Of a stretch of 64,000 nt of DNA, positions 23,918-34,360 are shown one piece after another; position 1 is the stretch's first letter; every line of letters begins with the position of its first letter. This DNA comes from Mesotaenium endlicherianum. Lineage: Eukaryota; Streptophyta; Zygnematophyceae; Zygnematales; Mesotaeniaceae. Both the position numbers and the translations under genes were made by a program. The DNA lies in the NCBI GenBank assembly GCA_009602735.1, contig WELA01011368.1, positions 52,770 through 116,769 of the forward strand, in the 5' to 3' direction. The notes beneath the pieces are model-generated. The model saw only the letters and a program-made list of their open reading frames with translations. It was not told where the DNA came from and made no database searches.

Positions 23918-24945
23918 TTACTGGCGTCCTCCTTTTTCCTGCTGTTGAGGTTGCTTTGCCTTCACATGACAGTCTCGAGCCAGATGCCAAAGCTTGCCAC
24001 AACTATAGCAAGGCCCTCTCGGCTTGAAAGTTTGCTGCCTGCGCTGGTTGTGAACAAGTCCCAACTCCATAGGTACCGGACCTTGACCACTCGTACTTGG
24101 CGCTTGAGATCCAAAGTGTCGATGTCCTCCAAAGTTGTGGCTGCCCCACTGTCTCTGACTACACTCCACAGCGTCGACCCTTGTTGCCAATGCTATCATT
24201 TCTCCTAGAGTGGTAGGGTCCTTGAGCGCTACTTCCTTGGCCACAGTTGGCTTGAGTCCCCTCTTGAACTTGTCCATCATCTCCGACTCGTGCATGAATG
24301 GACATTGAAGCACCAGCTCGTTGAAGCGCGAAACATGCTCCTGAACGCTTGCTCGTTGTCAAAGGTGCATAAATAGACCTCGAGCGGTAGCCTCAGGTGC
24401 GATAGGTTGAAATTGCCTCGTCAAGCCATCAAAGAGCTGATCAACAGTAGCAGGAACTCAATACAGCTGCTCCTCTTGCTCATACCAAGCTCCAGCACTC
24501 TTCTTCAGCAAATAATGACGAAGACGACTTGCCTGTCGGGCGTGAGCGCAGAACACTCCACAAACTTCTTCACTCCAAAAATCCATTGATGAACAGGCGG
24601 CGATCCACGCTCTCCAGTGTATACTTCAGGCTTAGGCGCACGCACTCCTGATGCGGGTGGAATAACTGGTTGCACCACTAGATTAACATGGATTGGTGGT
24701 ACAACAGGTGCAGGTGCCGAACTTGTCAAAGCGGCATTCCCAACAACAACTCCCACCATTCTCTCCACCTCCTGGCGCATATTTTGTTGAAAGTGTGTGT
24801 AGACTTCTCCTCCAATTACGTTCGTCATCTGTCTCAACATCGCCTGCATCTCTTGTTGCTCCCTTGACAAATATGGAGCCGTCTGCTCCACGCGCTCAAC
24901 ATGCTCACCATGTTCCTCTCCTTCAGTTGTCGACTGCGACTCCAT
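23918..24945 (-). pseudogene. B2 gag region
   Basis: It starts at ATG 24945 (MESQSTTEGEEHGEHVERVEQ), a short distance inside the primer site. The capsid part is recognisable (VHQWIFGVKKFVECSALTPDRQ), and one zinc knuckle, CYSCGKLWHLARDC (CCHC), lies near 23965-24010, followed by a Gln/Lys-rich tail. It lines up with the intact B4 gag over its length. Broken. Confidence 0.87.
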
Positions 24946-24982
24946 AATATAATATGCAAACTAGCCCAGCTTTGATATCAGG

Positions 24983-25573
24983 TGAAAGGGGCAGAGTGTC
25001 CTGGTGGAAGCGTAGTGACTCACGAGGAAAGACGTTGCAATCATACTAAAGAGTGCAGCGGCATATCAATAAGAAAGCTTAGGAACATTACTCAACATTT
25101 TGAGTGGCAAGAAAGTGCTCACATATGATGTAGGATGAAAGGCCTTGTTGTTACAAACTCGTAGAAATTTACAGAAGTGAAAGCTGATAGGAAATGAAGA
25201 AGTTATGCCTATTTATAGTTTTCTGCCTAATTGCTCCTCTCTAGGAGGAAGCTACGGGATTTACTAAGTGTTTGTCAATTCGTCCCTTCCTGAGTTTTCG
25301 AGCGTATGCCAGATCAGTCTCATCTGACGTGTCGGGTTGAATTGACGTCCACATACATGCATCGACATTCCTAGAATATTCTATATTAGGCGCGCTAGAC
25401 TAAACCGAAACTTCTAGGTAAATCGACCTAGTCGGCACTCCGCGTCAGCCGAACTTACGTGAAGGTTCCAATTCACTCTAACGGGCCAGATTGCTCAACG
25501 CTGTTGGTCACTCCGACAGTCACGTTCATCGCGAATTAAGGACAGTCGTCAACCGACCTCAAAACTAATTTAA
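24983..25573 (-). repeat. B2 5' LTR, inner part (continues at 27785-27934)
   Basis: This is the larger piece of the B2 5' LTR, ending TGAAAGGGG at 24983 on the plus strand. The LTR is interrupted at AA (25572-25573) by the DNA transposon and resumes at AA (27785-27786). Its length after subtracting the duplicated AA is about 739 bp, in the range of the other B LTRs (718-755). Confidence 0.85.
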
Positions 25574-25581
25574 CACATGCA
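25574..25581 (+). repeat. Copy 2 terminal inverted repeat, deleted-gene side
   Basis: CACATGCA, followed 19 bases later by GGACACTTA. The first 41 or so bases are the same as the copy 1 transposase-side end at 43159 read inward. Confidence 0.85.
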
Positions 25582-25924
25582 GCCCAAATGCCCATTTTTT
25601 GGACACTTAGGTACGTTTTAGCGCCATTTGCAGCGATTTTGTCCAAACAGTCTGAAATTTGAGATTCTGATAAACAACCCATATATGTAAACCTCTTGAA
25701 AGTTTCAGACATAGTTGACATATTCTCCATAAGTTATTGCACTTTTAGTGAAAGTGAAGAATTTGTCGGCAAAAGTGGAAATTCTCACTATGTCTCATTC
25801 TTGCTGCTTCATACAAGTGACCATCAGTTGTCCAAAAATTTCCCAATTGGCTCCATTTTTTAAGAGGCTACTAAGAACCCTCATAGGTAGCCAAAAAATA
25901 AAAAATAGCTGGAGTCTTTTTCCT

Positions 25925-27022
25925 GTTGGCTGCTACCTCGCGCGCTCTTTTCATAAGCTCTTTTGATGACAAGTGCTTGCCTTCTCTTACCAAAGCTTGC
26001 ATTGCTTGAGCATGCTCCTTCTCTTATTGTGTAATCAACCTGTCTTTTTCTTCTCTCTGTTGAAGCACTTGCCTCACTTCATCTGCAACTTTAGCTCTTG
26101 CCTCTTTCATGACTTGTACAGCAGCTTGTTTAGCTAGCTTCGAGGTAGTAGGAGGTTGAGGTGCAAAAGTAGCATCAGAATCTGCTTTTCTTTCTGCAGG
26201 TGTGCGCAGATCCTGTGACCTTTGCATTCTCAACTCACGAGTTGCTAAATCAGCAGCTTCTTGCAACTCACAAGCTCTCTTATATTTCTTTCTCTCCCTC
26301 TTAATCCTCTTTTGTTCCTTCTGTAGCAGGTTAGCTCTTGCAAATTCTGCTGCTTCTATCATGGCATCCTTAATTTCAAGCCCATGTGCTTGCATCCTAA
26401 GAGGGTAATCAGCAAGCCCATATTGTATATGAGTGCCAGTGTCAATATGATGATGTGCCTTCCAAACAAGTCTATCATAACACTGTTCAGGGGCCATCAC
26501 AACATGCATCCCCTTGTTTAAAATTGAAAATGAAAAATATAAAGTGAGAGTTTTCTCTTCAGACTTGTTCATCCTCCATTCCATGAAAAAAGGGGGGACA
26601 ATAGCTACCACCTCTCCTGATTTTGGAAGCAATTTGGCAGCCCCATAGCCCAAATCAGAATTGACAGATTGGAAGCAAAGAAGAGCATCCAAATCCTCTA
26701 CACTTCAACACACTCTTTGAATATTACGAGACACCATAGGCTCGGTTTTAGTAATATAGTGGGAAACTTCTTTGCCTACTTCTTTGCCTTCTGTGCAAAG
26801 AGAGTCTCAAACAAGTTTTAGGCACATTCACAACACTAATGCGGACACTTGCTTGAGGAGTAGAGTCTATCCTCTTATAGACACGTCTTCTTAAATTTAC
26901 AAGCCAGACCATAGGGTCCACTTCTACAGCCCGCACGAAAGACTTGTTGCACTTTTGACAGTAGGAAAGTCCCACACCCTTGCTGCACCACAGTTGCTGC
27001 AGTAGTTGGGAAATGATGCCAT
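25925..27022 (-). pseudogene. Zinc-ribbon/coiled-coil transposon protein, copy 2 (decayed)
   Basis: This is a homologue of the gene at 38163-39290. It starts at the conserved ATG 27022 (MASFPNYCSNCG) and keeps the second CxxC (SYCQKCNKSF, in another frame). It also keeps the central block around NSDLGYGAAKLLPKSGEVVAI and the closing SSKELMKRAREVAANRKK segment near 25930-25985. I see at least two frameshifts in the N-terminal third and one in-frame TAA after LITQ, so it is not translatable as one protein. The deletion junction lies just after the last conserved residues (KKTPA). By eye, about two thirds of residues match copy 1, so the two copies parted long ago. Confidence 0.85.
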
Positions 27023-27776
27023 GTTGTGGAGGGCGATCTTTCAAGCCTGTATCTGACAGTCCTAGCACCACCCCAAAAGAAAAGAAGTTAAGAGGTGAAC
27101 AATGAGTAATGTAGTACTAATACTGAACTACTACTGCTCAGGCAAGTGTAAGAACTTGTTGTGAAAACAAATAACGAATATCCTTAAATCTGCCCCCAAT
27201 CTGCCCCCAACCTGCCCCCATGGCAAAAGTGAAGTAAAAATGATTTTTCTTCTTTTCTTATGCTGCTTATGTTGACACTTGCACATCCCTGCGTTTCCCA
27301 GGCCGCTCGTATCCCTCCTCATAAAACCACCTCTAAATATGTCTATACGAAGTTGTCCCAAATTCACGGGGTGGAAACGTCCCAAACCCATTTGCAGTTC
27401 TTTTAAAGTAGATAACAAATATTATGCTTAATAATACTGAAAGTTAATGGGGCGGGAGTGCAGCAAAAAGAGCCATAGTTTTACCTTTTATAAGCTCTAC
27501 TCTCGTGAATTTGCCACTTTCATTTGGTCGTAAATGCCTCCACACTTTGTCTCAAGTACTTTCCTTTGTTGTGAGGTGTTTGCCCTTAAGTGCTTAACAA
27601 CTTTTAATTAGGACTTGTAAGTGCTAAGAGCGTGTACAGAGAATTATGAAGAAGATAAGTGAGCTACTGCAACGCGTTCTTAACTTTGTCAAAAGATTTG
27701 CGAGTGAGACCAATCGCTATCGAATTGGTACCTCCAGCGCCAAAATGAAGTGTCGCGCGATTCGGCCCGCGGGTGG
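27023..27776. other. Copy 2 zinc-ribbon-gene-side arm, non-coding
   Basis: This is the upstream arm of the decayed gene. It corresponds to the copy 1 arm at 37375-38162, though similarity is clear only near the outer end. No other gene is seen. Confidence 0.55.
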
Positions 27777-27784
27777 TGCATGTG
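27777..27784 (-). repeat. Copy 2 terminal inverted repeat, gene side
   Basis: TGCATGTG; on the minus strand CACATGCA, followed inward by a C/G-rich stretch, then GACACTT and TTTGGCGC, as at the left end of copy 1 (37367). Confidence 0.85.
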
Positions 27785-27934
27785 AACTTTAGAAATCCGT
27801 AACTCTCTCAATACTTAACCAAATTCAATGAACTATATATCACAAAGATCAAAAAATGCATTCTACACTACTATGCAATCAAATTATACTTTTATGGAAC
27901 TCAAAAATGCACTTTATAAACCTATGACCTTACA

Positions 27935-29088
27935 GCTTGTCTTATGTGGAGAGCGAAGAGTTAAGAACACAGATTGCAGAGCTCGAGGAAAATGATTGTA
28001 TTTTCCCCAGTAAATTACTTTATGGCGCTATTTGTTAGGAAGATGGATGGCAGCATGCAAATGTGTGTGGATTACAGAGCTCTTAACAGAATTACAATAA
28101 AGAACAAGTATGCTTTACCCAAAATCAAGGACTTGCTTGATACCCTGTCTGGTGCTAAAGTATTCAGCAAGATAGATCTCAAGAGTGGTTATCATCAAAT
28201 CAGAATTGCTGAGGGGGAACACAAGATTGCTTTTTGCACACGTTATGGACACTATGAATTTAATGTGATGCCATTTGAATTGACTAATGCTCCTGCAACC
28301 TTCATGGGTGCTACGAATGATATTTTCAGGCCTTACTTGGATAAATTTGTGCAAGTCTTCTTAGATGATATTTTAATTTTATTCAAAAATGAAGCTGAGC
28401 ATGCTGAGCACTTAAAGACAGTCATGGGCACTTTAAGAACGAATCAGTTATACGATAAAATGAGCAAGTGTGATATTTATAAAGATAGTATTGAATTCTT
28501 GGGCCACGTTGTCAATAAGAAAGGCATTAGTGTGGATCCTAAGAAAGTCCGGATCATAAGGGACTGGCCAGTGCCACAGTCTGTCTCAGAAGTTAGATCC
28601 TTCCTCGGGTTGGTTAACTACCAAAGGAGATTCATTGAGAATTATTTTACAAAGGCCAGCAGATTGATTGGCCTTACTAAGAAGGACAGAGGGTATGTGT
28701 GGGGGGAAGAGCAGCAAGCTACCTTCCAGACCCTTAAAGATGCTCTCTGTTCTGCCCCAGTCTTAGCTGTGTATGACCCCAGCAACCTTGTGCAGGTGGT
28801 TACTGATGCTTCTGTCTTTGCCATGGATGCTATTTTGTTGCAGCCTGCTGACAAAACCACAAAGGATGGTAAGGTAAAGCAAGAGTGGCACCCTGTACTT
28901 TATGAGTCCATAAAATTCAATCCACTTGTAATTGACTATTCTGTGCATGATAAAGATTTGCTTGCTATCATTCTTGTTCTCAAAACAGTGAAGAGCATAC
29001 TTACATGGTAAAGCTTTTAAGGTGATTACAGATCATCTAGCTCTGACTCACTTTCAGAAGAAGTCCAAGCTGTCAAGGAGGGAGAACC
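27935..29088 (+). pseudogene. Chromovirus D2, first half: reverse transcriptase and RNase H
   Basis: This is plus-strand D-family pol. RT motifs are [53 protein letters not shown] and the active site FLDDILILF (near 28357-28385). RNase H has [18 protein letters not shown] (near 28797) and [16 protein letters not shown] (near 29023-29070). The upstream parts (LTR, gag, protease) are absent: the left edge is the B2 LTR. The right edge is an LTR insertion with target duplication GAACC (29084-29088); D2 resumes at 52666. Broken. Confidence 0.88.
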
Positions 29089-30335
29089 TGTAACGAATCA
29101 ATTCATTATTTATTTAATTAATTGCATATGTAAGTACAACCCTAAATACGTATTCTGTCAATATACTCACATATGCGAGTTCACTCAAATGAATGTATGT
29201 TGATATGATGCGAGTTTATTTACTTTGTCAAAAAGGTCAGCAGGATGACTTTTGTATCATAGTGTACTCTGCTCACTTTGTTGAAAAGTTCAGCAGGGTG
29301 ACTTTTGTATCATAGTAAAGTTGGCTGAGATTTATATACCTCTTATATACAGGACATAATATCAGTAGGTTGATATATAGTAAGGTCGTATAATATTAGT
29401 AAGTATATTTGGACTCAGTATGCTGAGGATAGATATATTCATTTAGATAGTTATTTATGGACTGTTACATATGACCGTAGTATATTGATAGTTGGGAGGT
29501 TGACTGAGATTTGGTAAATCGATGTCCTACCAGTGTGGTTAAAATCTGGGTAGGCGGAGCCGTCGTTTGTTAACTGAACAGTCAGGACTTCAGTCACTTG
29601 ACCAATTAATATGTTCGTTATACCTAGATCCGTGGGTCCCAACTTAACGGGTTTTCCACGAATCGGCGCACCTTGCGCCGTGGTCAACCAGGTGGTCACT
29701 AGGTACATAGCAGGCTCGGATCTCGTGGTCCCCCATTCTGGACAGTAGGCTTTACAGTCGGATTTCTACTTGCAAGTCATGTGTGCACTTTTGGGTTCGT
29801 TCTAATGACCAGCCTTCACGGAAGTTGACATGGCTGCTTTGTCTGAGCTTCAAATGGAGCAAACTAGGAATTTTTGATAAGATCTCGTCAAGATGCGTTC
29901 GTTGCCGTTGAGTTTGCTCAATTTGGAGTAGTATTGACAGGGTTATGCCCTCTGACATTTTGGGGTCACTTAGCAGACATATTCCATGGTTTTGCACGTA
30001 AGTCAGTGGGATGTGTTTTAGCTACTTTATGGTCATCTGAATACGAGCGCCTTCAATCCCCTGATGTTATGTATGTGCTTATACATGCTTGTATGTCTGG
30101 TAGGCAAGAGGCTCTAAAGGAGAAGCTCTAGTCCTTAAGCTCGCCTCTTTCTTGTGCCTTGTATTCGTGTGCAACTATGGCACACTACGGTAAGTGACTC
30201 AAGGGAGATAGATGGGTAAACGAAATTCACTACCAGGCCAAAGATCGCTCCCTGATTTCACACGCTTCCACCTATCTCTGGTCTTATATATTTAAATGAG
30301 AAACATTCATCTTGAATATGCAAGATTCATTTCAT
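29089..30335 (+). repeat. LTR E1, complete, 1247 bp
   Basis: It begins TGTAACGAATCAATTC and ends AAGATTCATTTCA. The same LTR occurs at 57161-58425, where a primer site follows it, which fixes its orientation as plus. GAACC precedes it here, and the matching GAACC follows the truncated E LTR at 52665. Immediately to the right is the integrase of element C, not a primer site, so the interior of E1 has been lost or replaced. Confidence 0.85.
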
Positions 30336-31134
30336 AGGGAGAATTTGAGGCCAGGGAGGCCTGGCGACTGAATCTGTATCCCATAGCCAGCCACGAGAGT
30401 GCGTCGTCCCAATGGGTGCTATCGTGTGTCAGGGAGTACTTGCGCAGCCCTAGCTTGACGATCTAAACCATGCGCTCTGCAAGGCCGTCAGCCTGGGGGT
30501 GATTGTGGGAGGTAGTGAGGTGGTCGATAATGGAGCGCTCCAGCAGCTTCTGGAAGCTGCCCTGGAACTCCTTTCCCTGGTCGGTTAGCACCTCAGCTTA
30601 GCTGCCAACCTGATCAAGGAACGCCTGAGCGATCCCCTCAGTGGCCTTGCTGGGCAAGGGCACGAGCTCGATCTACTTGGACAAGTGCTTGATCATCACC
30701 ACGAGGTAGAGGTTGCCTCGGCGGGACTTGGGTAACTCCCCAGCCAAGTCCAACGACCACCGGTAGAACAGCCCCTGAATGGGCAGAGGGCTGAGGGCAA
30801 CTTTGCGCACTGTGAAGCTTGAGCGTACACGATCAGAGAGAGTGCAGCTGCTGACGACGTCGGCCACGACCTCAGCCATGCCATGCCACCAGTACTCTGC
30901 TTGCAGCAGGCTGAGAGTGCGCTTGCCTCCGAAGTGTCCAAGGGCCTCATGAACAGTGCGCACCAGCTGGCTACGTATAGCAGGCTCAGGGACCGCTAGG
31001 ACGGAGCCATCGTTCATCACCCGCCTCAGTCGACCCTCCATGAAGACAAAATCCCGGCAACGCTTGAGGACGCGGTTGCGCTCCCTCGCGTCCATGCCTG
31101 GCGCCAGCTCTTTAGCAACGACGTATTGCAGCAA
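30336..31134 (-). pseudogene. Element C integrase region (truncated)
   Basis: The zinc-binding part is HEALGHFGGKRTLSLLQAEYWW (in pieces, near 30890-30960), followed by the core with YRWSLDLAGELPKSRRGN and LYLVVMIKHLSK (near 30673-30780). The left end is core sequence of the NHPQ...GLAERMV type, and the region stops at the LTR at 30335. The GPY/F tail and any C-terminal reader domain are not present. Broken. Confidence 0.8.
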
Positions 31135-31251
31135 CGTGCCATTGTCCTACACGTCCTCGGGCCCGCGCTGCCAGCTGTCTTGCTCTGTTGCGCCAAACGC
31201 CGCGTGTTGACCACCACCAGGTTGCGGTAGGTGAGCCCCGTGGGCCCCGCA

Positions 31252-32756
31252 TCATTGTCCATCGTGAAGGCCAAGAAGGCAGTCGCATGCCAGGCCACTT
31301 GGCTTGTCCTCATTGTGCCGGGCCACGATCAAATCCCTGGAGGACGGCAGCGGGTTGCGGCTGAGGCCGTCGGCGTCCATGTTGGTCGAGCCTGGGCAGT
31401 GGTGCACGTCAAACGTGTACTTTTGCAGAGTGAGTGCCCATCGTGCGTACTTGCCTGTAAGGCGCTCCGACGTCATGAGCCACTTGAGCGGCTGATGGCT
31501 GGTGACGAGGCGGAAGTGGGTGCCGTAGAGGTAATGCTTGAAGTGCACAATCGCCCAGACCGCTGCCAGGCATTCCTCCTCGTGAGAGCCACAGTTGGCC
31601 TTGCCGCGGTTGTTGCTGCGACTGGCGTACGCCACCACGTGCTCGCAACCGTCGTGCTCCTGAACCAGCACTGCTCCCAACCTTGCCTGCAACCAGTTGG
31701 TGTGAAGGATGAAGGGCTTAGTGTGGTCAGGCCGTCGCAGCATTGGGGCGCTCACTAGCAGCTCCTTGAGCTTATCGAATGCCGCCTGCTGCTCTGCTCC
31801 CCACAGATAGGCCATCTCTTTCCGCAGCAAATCGTTGAGTGGCTTAGCGAGCTCGCTAAAGCCAGGCACAAAGCGGCCGTAGTAGTTGGCGATCCCAAAG
31901 AAGGCCCTCAGCTGCGAGATGTCGGTAGGCGGCGGGATGCCTGTGATGGCCGAGATTTTGGCCAGTTGCGGTGCCAAGCCACTGGAGGAGAGGAGATGCC
32001 CAAGGGAGTCCACCTCTCGGGTCCCAAAGGTGCACTTCCTTGATGGCACTTGAGCCCAACGGCCTCCAAGCGGTCCAGGACGGCGGTGATGTGCGCCACG
32101 TGCTCCTCAAACGTCTCACTGAAGACGAGCACGTCATCAATGTCGCACCGGGCAAAAGATAGCCCTGCCAGCTCCTTATCCATGATCCGTTGGAAGGTAG
32201 CTGGAGCGTTCTTCAACCCGAAGGGCGTCACCCTCCACTCATAGAGGCGTTGTGCCCCACAGAACGGTGTCTTATGCTGGTCCTCCGCCGCAATAGGTAT
32301 TCGGTTGAAGCCCTGCCTCAAGTCCAGCACCGAGAACCATGTGCATGTGCCAATGTCATCAAAGATCTTGTCAGGGGTAGGCATAGGATATCTATCCTGC
32401 TGAGTGACCTCGTTCAGCTTATGATAGTCAGCGCACATCCTCTTCTCATACCAATTGCCGAAGGCATCCTTCTTCGCCAGCATGACCGTGGGGGCCGCAT
32501 AGGTAGTGGAGGACTCCCAAAAAAGCTGGTTGTCCTCCGGCTTGCCTGTTTTCATGCTGATTAAGCCGTCCTCAAAGTGACTGTAGCGGTATCGCTTCTG
32601 GAAGATGGGTACGTCTGACGTGAGGCGGAGCCTCATGGGGTCGCCAGTGTAGCGCCCCAAGTCATGCATGCCACTGGCAAAGCAGACACTGCGCCGAGCA
32701 TTGAGCATCTTTGTCAGCTGCGCTGCCTCCTCCGCGGTAAGGGTCCCCCCCAGCAT
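31252..32756 (-). pseudogene. Element C reverse transcriptase and RNase H region
   Basis: RT motifs include AAPTVMLAKKDAFGNWYEKR, MCADYHKLNEVTQQDRYPMP (near 32380-32440), FSVLDLRQGFNRIPIAAED (near 32280-32340), VTPFGLKNAPATFQRIMD (near 32180-32235) and the active site DIDDVLVFSE (near 32110-32140). RNase H has FILHTNWLQARLGAVLVQE (near 31660-31715) and the LSRNPLPSSRD end (near 31330-31370). Residues are closest to element A among the elements here. Broken. Confidence 0.87.
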
Positions 32757-33190
32757 CCATGTAGGGGCTGCTGGAGGCGGTGCCTGCCCTGCACCTGTTG
32801 CCTCGTGGGCTATTGCGGCGCTCTGCCCTCCTGCTGGCGTTGCCTGTCTGCTGGTAGAGAGCGGCTGGCCTGCCTCTGCTCCTGCTGGTTCCTGCTGGCA
32901 CCTGCTGGCTTTTGCTGGCTCCTGTTAGCACCTGCCCTGCGGCTGCTAGCTGTCCCGTCGGAGCCGCCTGCCGGTGTGCCGGAGGAAAAAGAAAGGGGGA
33001 GCGATGCGGCCCCCTGGCCCGCTGTGTCCCCCCCCTGGGCTGTCCCCCCCCCAGCGGGCCAGAGTTGGCGTCGGATGCAGGTGGCGGCTAGTACGGGCGG
33101 CAAGGAGGAGCTTGCAGGGCAGGCCCTGCCCTCTGGGAGCGCCAGCGGGTACTGGGTGGAGGGCGAGCGCTGTCGTCCTCGCAAGAGCTA
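32757..33190 (-). other. Element C spacer between RT and methyltransferase
   Basis: This is low-complexity DNA rich in CTGCTGG and CCTGCTG words; on the minus strand it would give Ala/Gln/Ser-rich protein. Long overlapping open frames occur on both strands because of the high GC content. No domain is recognised. Confidence 0.5.
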
Positions 33191-34360
33191 TCATCGGGCG
33201 CGTCCATGCAACAAGGGAGCTCGTGATGGCGGGCCTCTCGATAAAGGGGAGTCAAGGCCTGCGTCTGCAAAAAAATCCAAGATGTTGGCATCAATGGCCT
33301 GCTCCAAGAGCCAAACGCGGTTGTCCTCGGTGATGCCATCCACCACGGTCAAATAGGCAGGAAAGCCCATGGAGCGCTCCATCTCCACGGCGCGCAGTCG
33401 CTCATACAAGCAGGAGGAAAAGTTGATGAGCATGCCGCGGGCTGCGCTGATGTAGGCGGCGCTGTCGTAGCGGCTGACAAAAGTAGGCAGAGCGCGCGTG
33501 ACATCACCGAGTACTTCACACTGGGCCTGCGACGGATGGGGCAGGGCTGTAACGCGCTGGGCCAGCCGTGCGACGTCGAGGATGGAGTCGACGTTGCGCG
33601 TGTGGCGGGGGTGCGCGGCTACCAAGACCTCCAACGTGCCTGGCAGGGCCAGGTTGGTGAAGTAGGCGCGCACACGGTGGGCGAAGGACCCAATGTGCGC
33701 GGCATTGATGACGGCCTCACGTCCAAGGTAGCTGTTGCAGAGCTCAAAGTCGGCGCAAACATTGGCTTGCTCGTCGCCGCGCACCGCTACATTCTTTAAG
33801 ACCCACGCAAGGGAGTGAGGTGGCTGGCGCGTCTCAACCAGGGTTGAGGACGCGCAGGAGGTGCCAGAAGAGCGCCGTGCGAGGGTCGCTGAGGGCACCG
33901 TCGCGGCCTGCGATGGAGAACCTCTTGCATTCCTAGCCAGCGATGACGAGGTCCACTAGGCCGAGGCGCGTCACGTGCTCGTCGGTGATGTCGCGGATGT
34001 CCATGGGCCAATCAATTTGCGCGTGGCGGAAGGCGAGTGCGGGAAAGATGTCGGGGAAGCGCTCGTGACAGAGCGCCATTTGACGTCGGGCAACCTGCTG
34101 TGCCTCCGGGTGAGGGTCGACGTAGACGTAGCGTCAAACGGGAATGCCAGCCTGCAGTGTTGCCAGCAATCCAGTAGCGATGCCGGCAAACATCTCCACC
34201 AGAACGATGCCGCCAGGTCGCTCATCCAGCTGGTCCGTGTAGATCGACGTTGAAAGGGGCCGAAGGCCCATGGCAGGATGGCCAGGCTCCGCGGTGGGCG
34301 GGTACGTAAAGGCGTCGCTGTACTGGTGTGGGGCCATGCGGAGTGCCACAACGACACAGT
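33191..34360 (-). pseudogene. Cytosine-5 DNA methyltransferase domain carried by element C
   Basis: Motif I is VLVEMFAGIATGLLA (near 34165-34215), typical of the DNMT3-like group in its FxGIATGxL form. It is followed by YVYVDPHPEAQQVARRQM-like sequence (near 34070-34130). A motif IV-region FSIAGRDGALSDPR match lies near 33870-33930. The C-terminal part is ERLRAVEMERSMGFP then LTVVDGITEDNRVWLLEQA (near 33300-33400), corresponding to the EMERxFGFP and RxxLLG region of DNMT3 enzymes. It lies between protease and RT like the domain in element A. It spans several frames and is broken. The match is by eye. Confidence 0.75.

Larger units (their letters stand above)
25574..27784 (-). mobile_element. 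DNA transposon copy 2: internal-deletion derivative lacking the transposase
   Basis: This is a plain DNA transposon, 2211 bp, bounded by CACATGCA (25574-25581) and TGCATGTG (27777-27784) and flanked by AA on both sides. Its left 340 bases match the transposase-side arm of copy 1 (43159 back to about 42815). It then jumps directly into the 3' end of the zinc-ribbon gene, so the whole transposase gene and most of that arm are missing. The right arm ends in a GC-rich terminus like that of copy 1 (CGCGGG, GACACTT and TTTGGCGC words). It lies in the B2 LTR at a site that is uninterrupted in the other B LTRs, so it is younger than B2. Confidence 0.85.
19632..27934 (-). mobile_element. Chromovirus B2 with a nested DNA transposon in its 5' LTR
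   Basis: Minus-strand parts are a 5' LTR (24983-25573 plus 27785-27934, split by the DNA transposon at 25574-27784), gag, protease/RT/RNase H, integrase, chromodomain end and 3' LTR (19632-20349). All parts are present but the coding region has about six breaks. The right flank (27935) is inside D2 RT, so B2 or its tandem ancestor inserted into D2. LTR sequences differ visibly by several per cent, so the copy is not recent. Confidence 0.88.

Noticed and set aside
29089-30335. E1 left LTR as a simple solo LTR
   Set aside because: Its immediate flanks differ (GAACC left, TAGGG right); the matching GAACC is at 52666.
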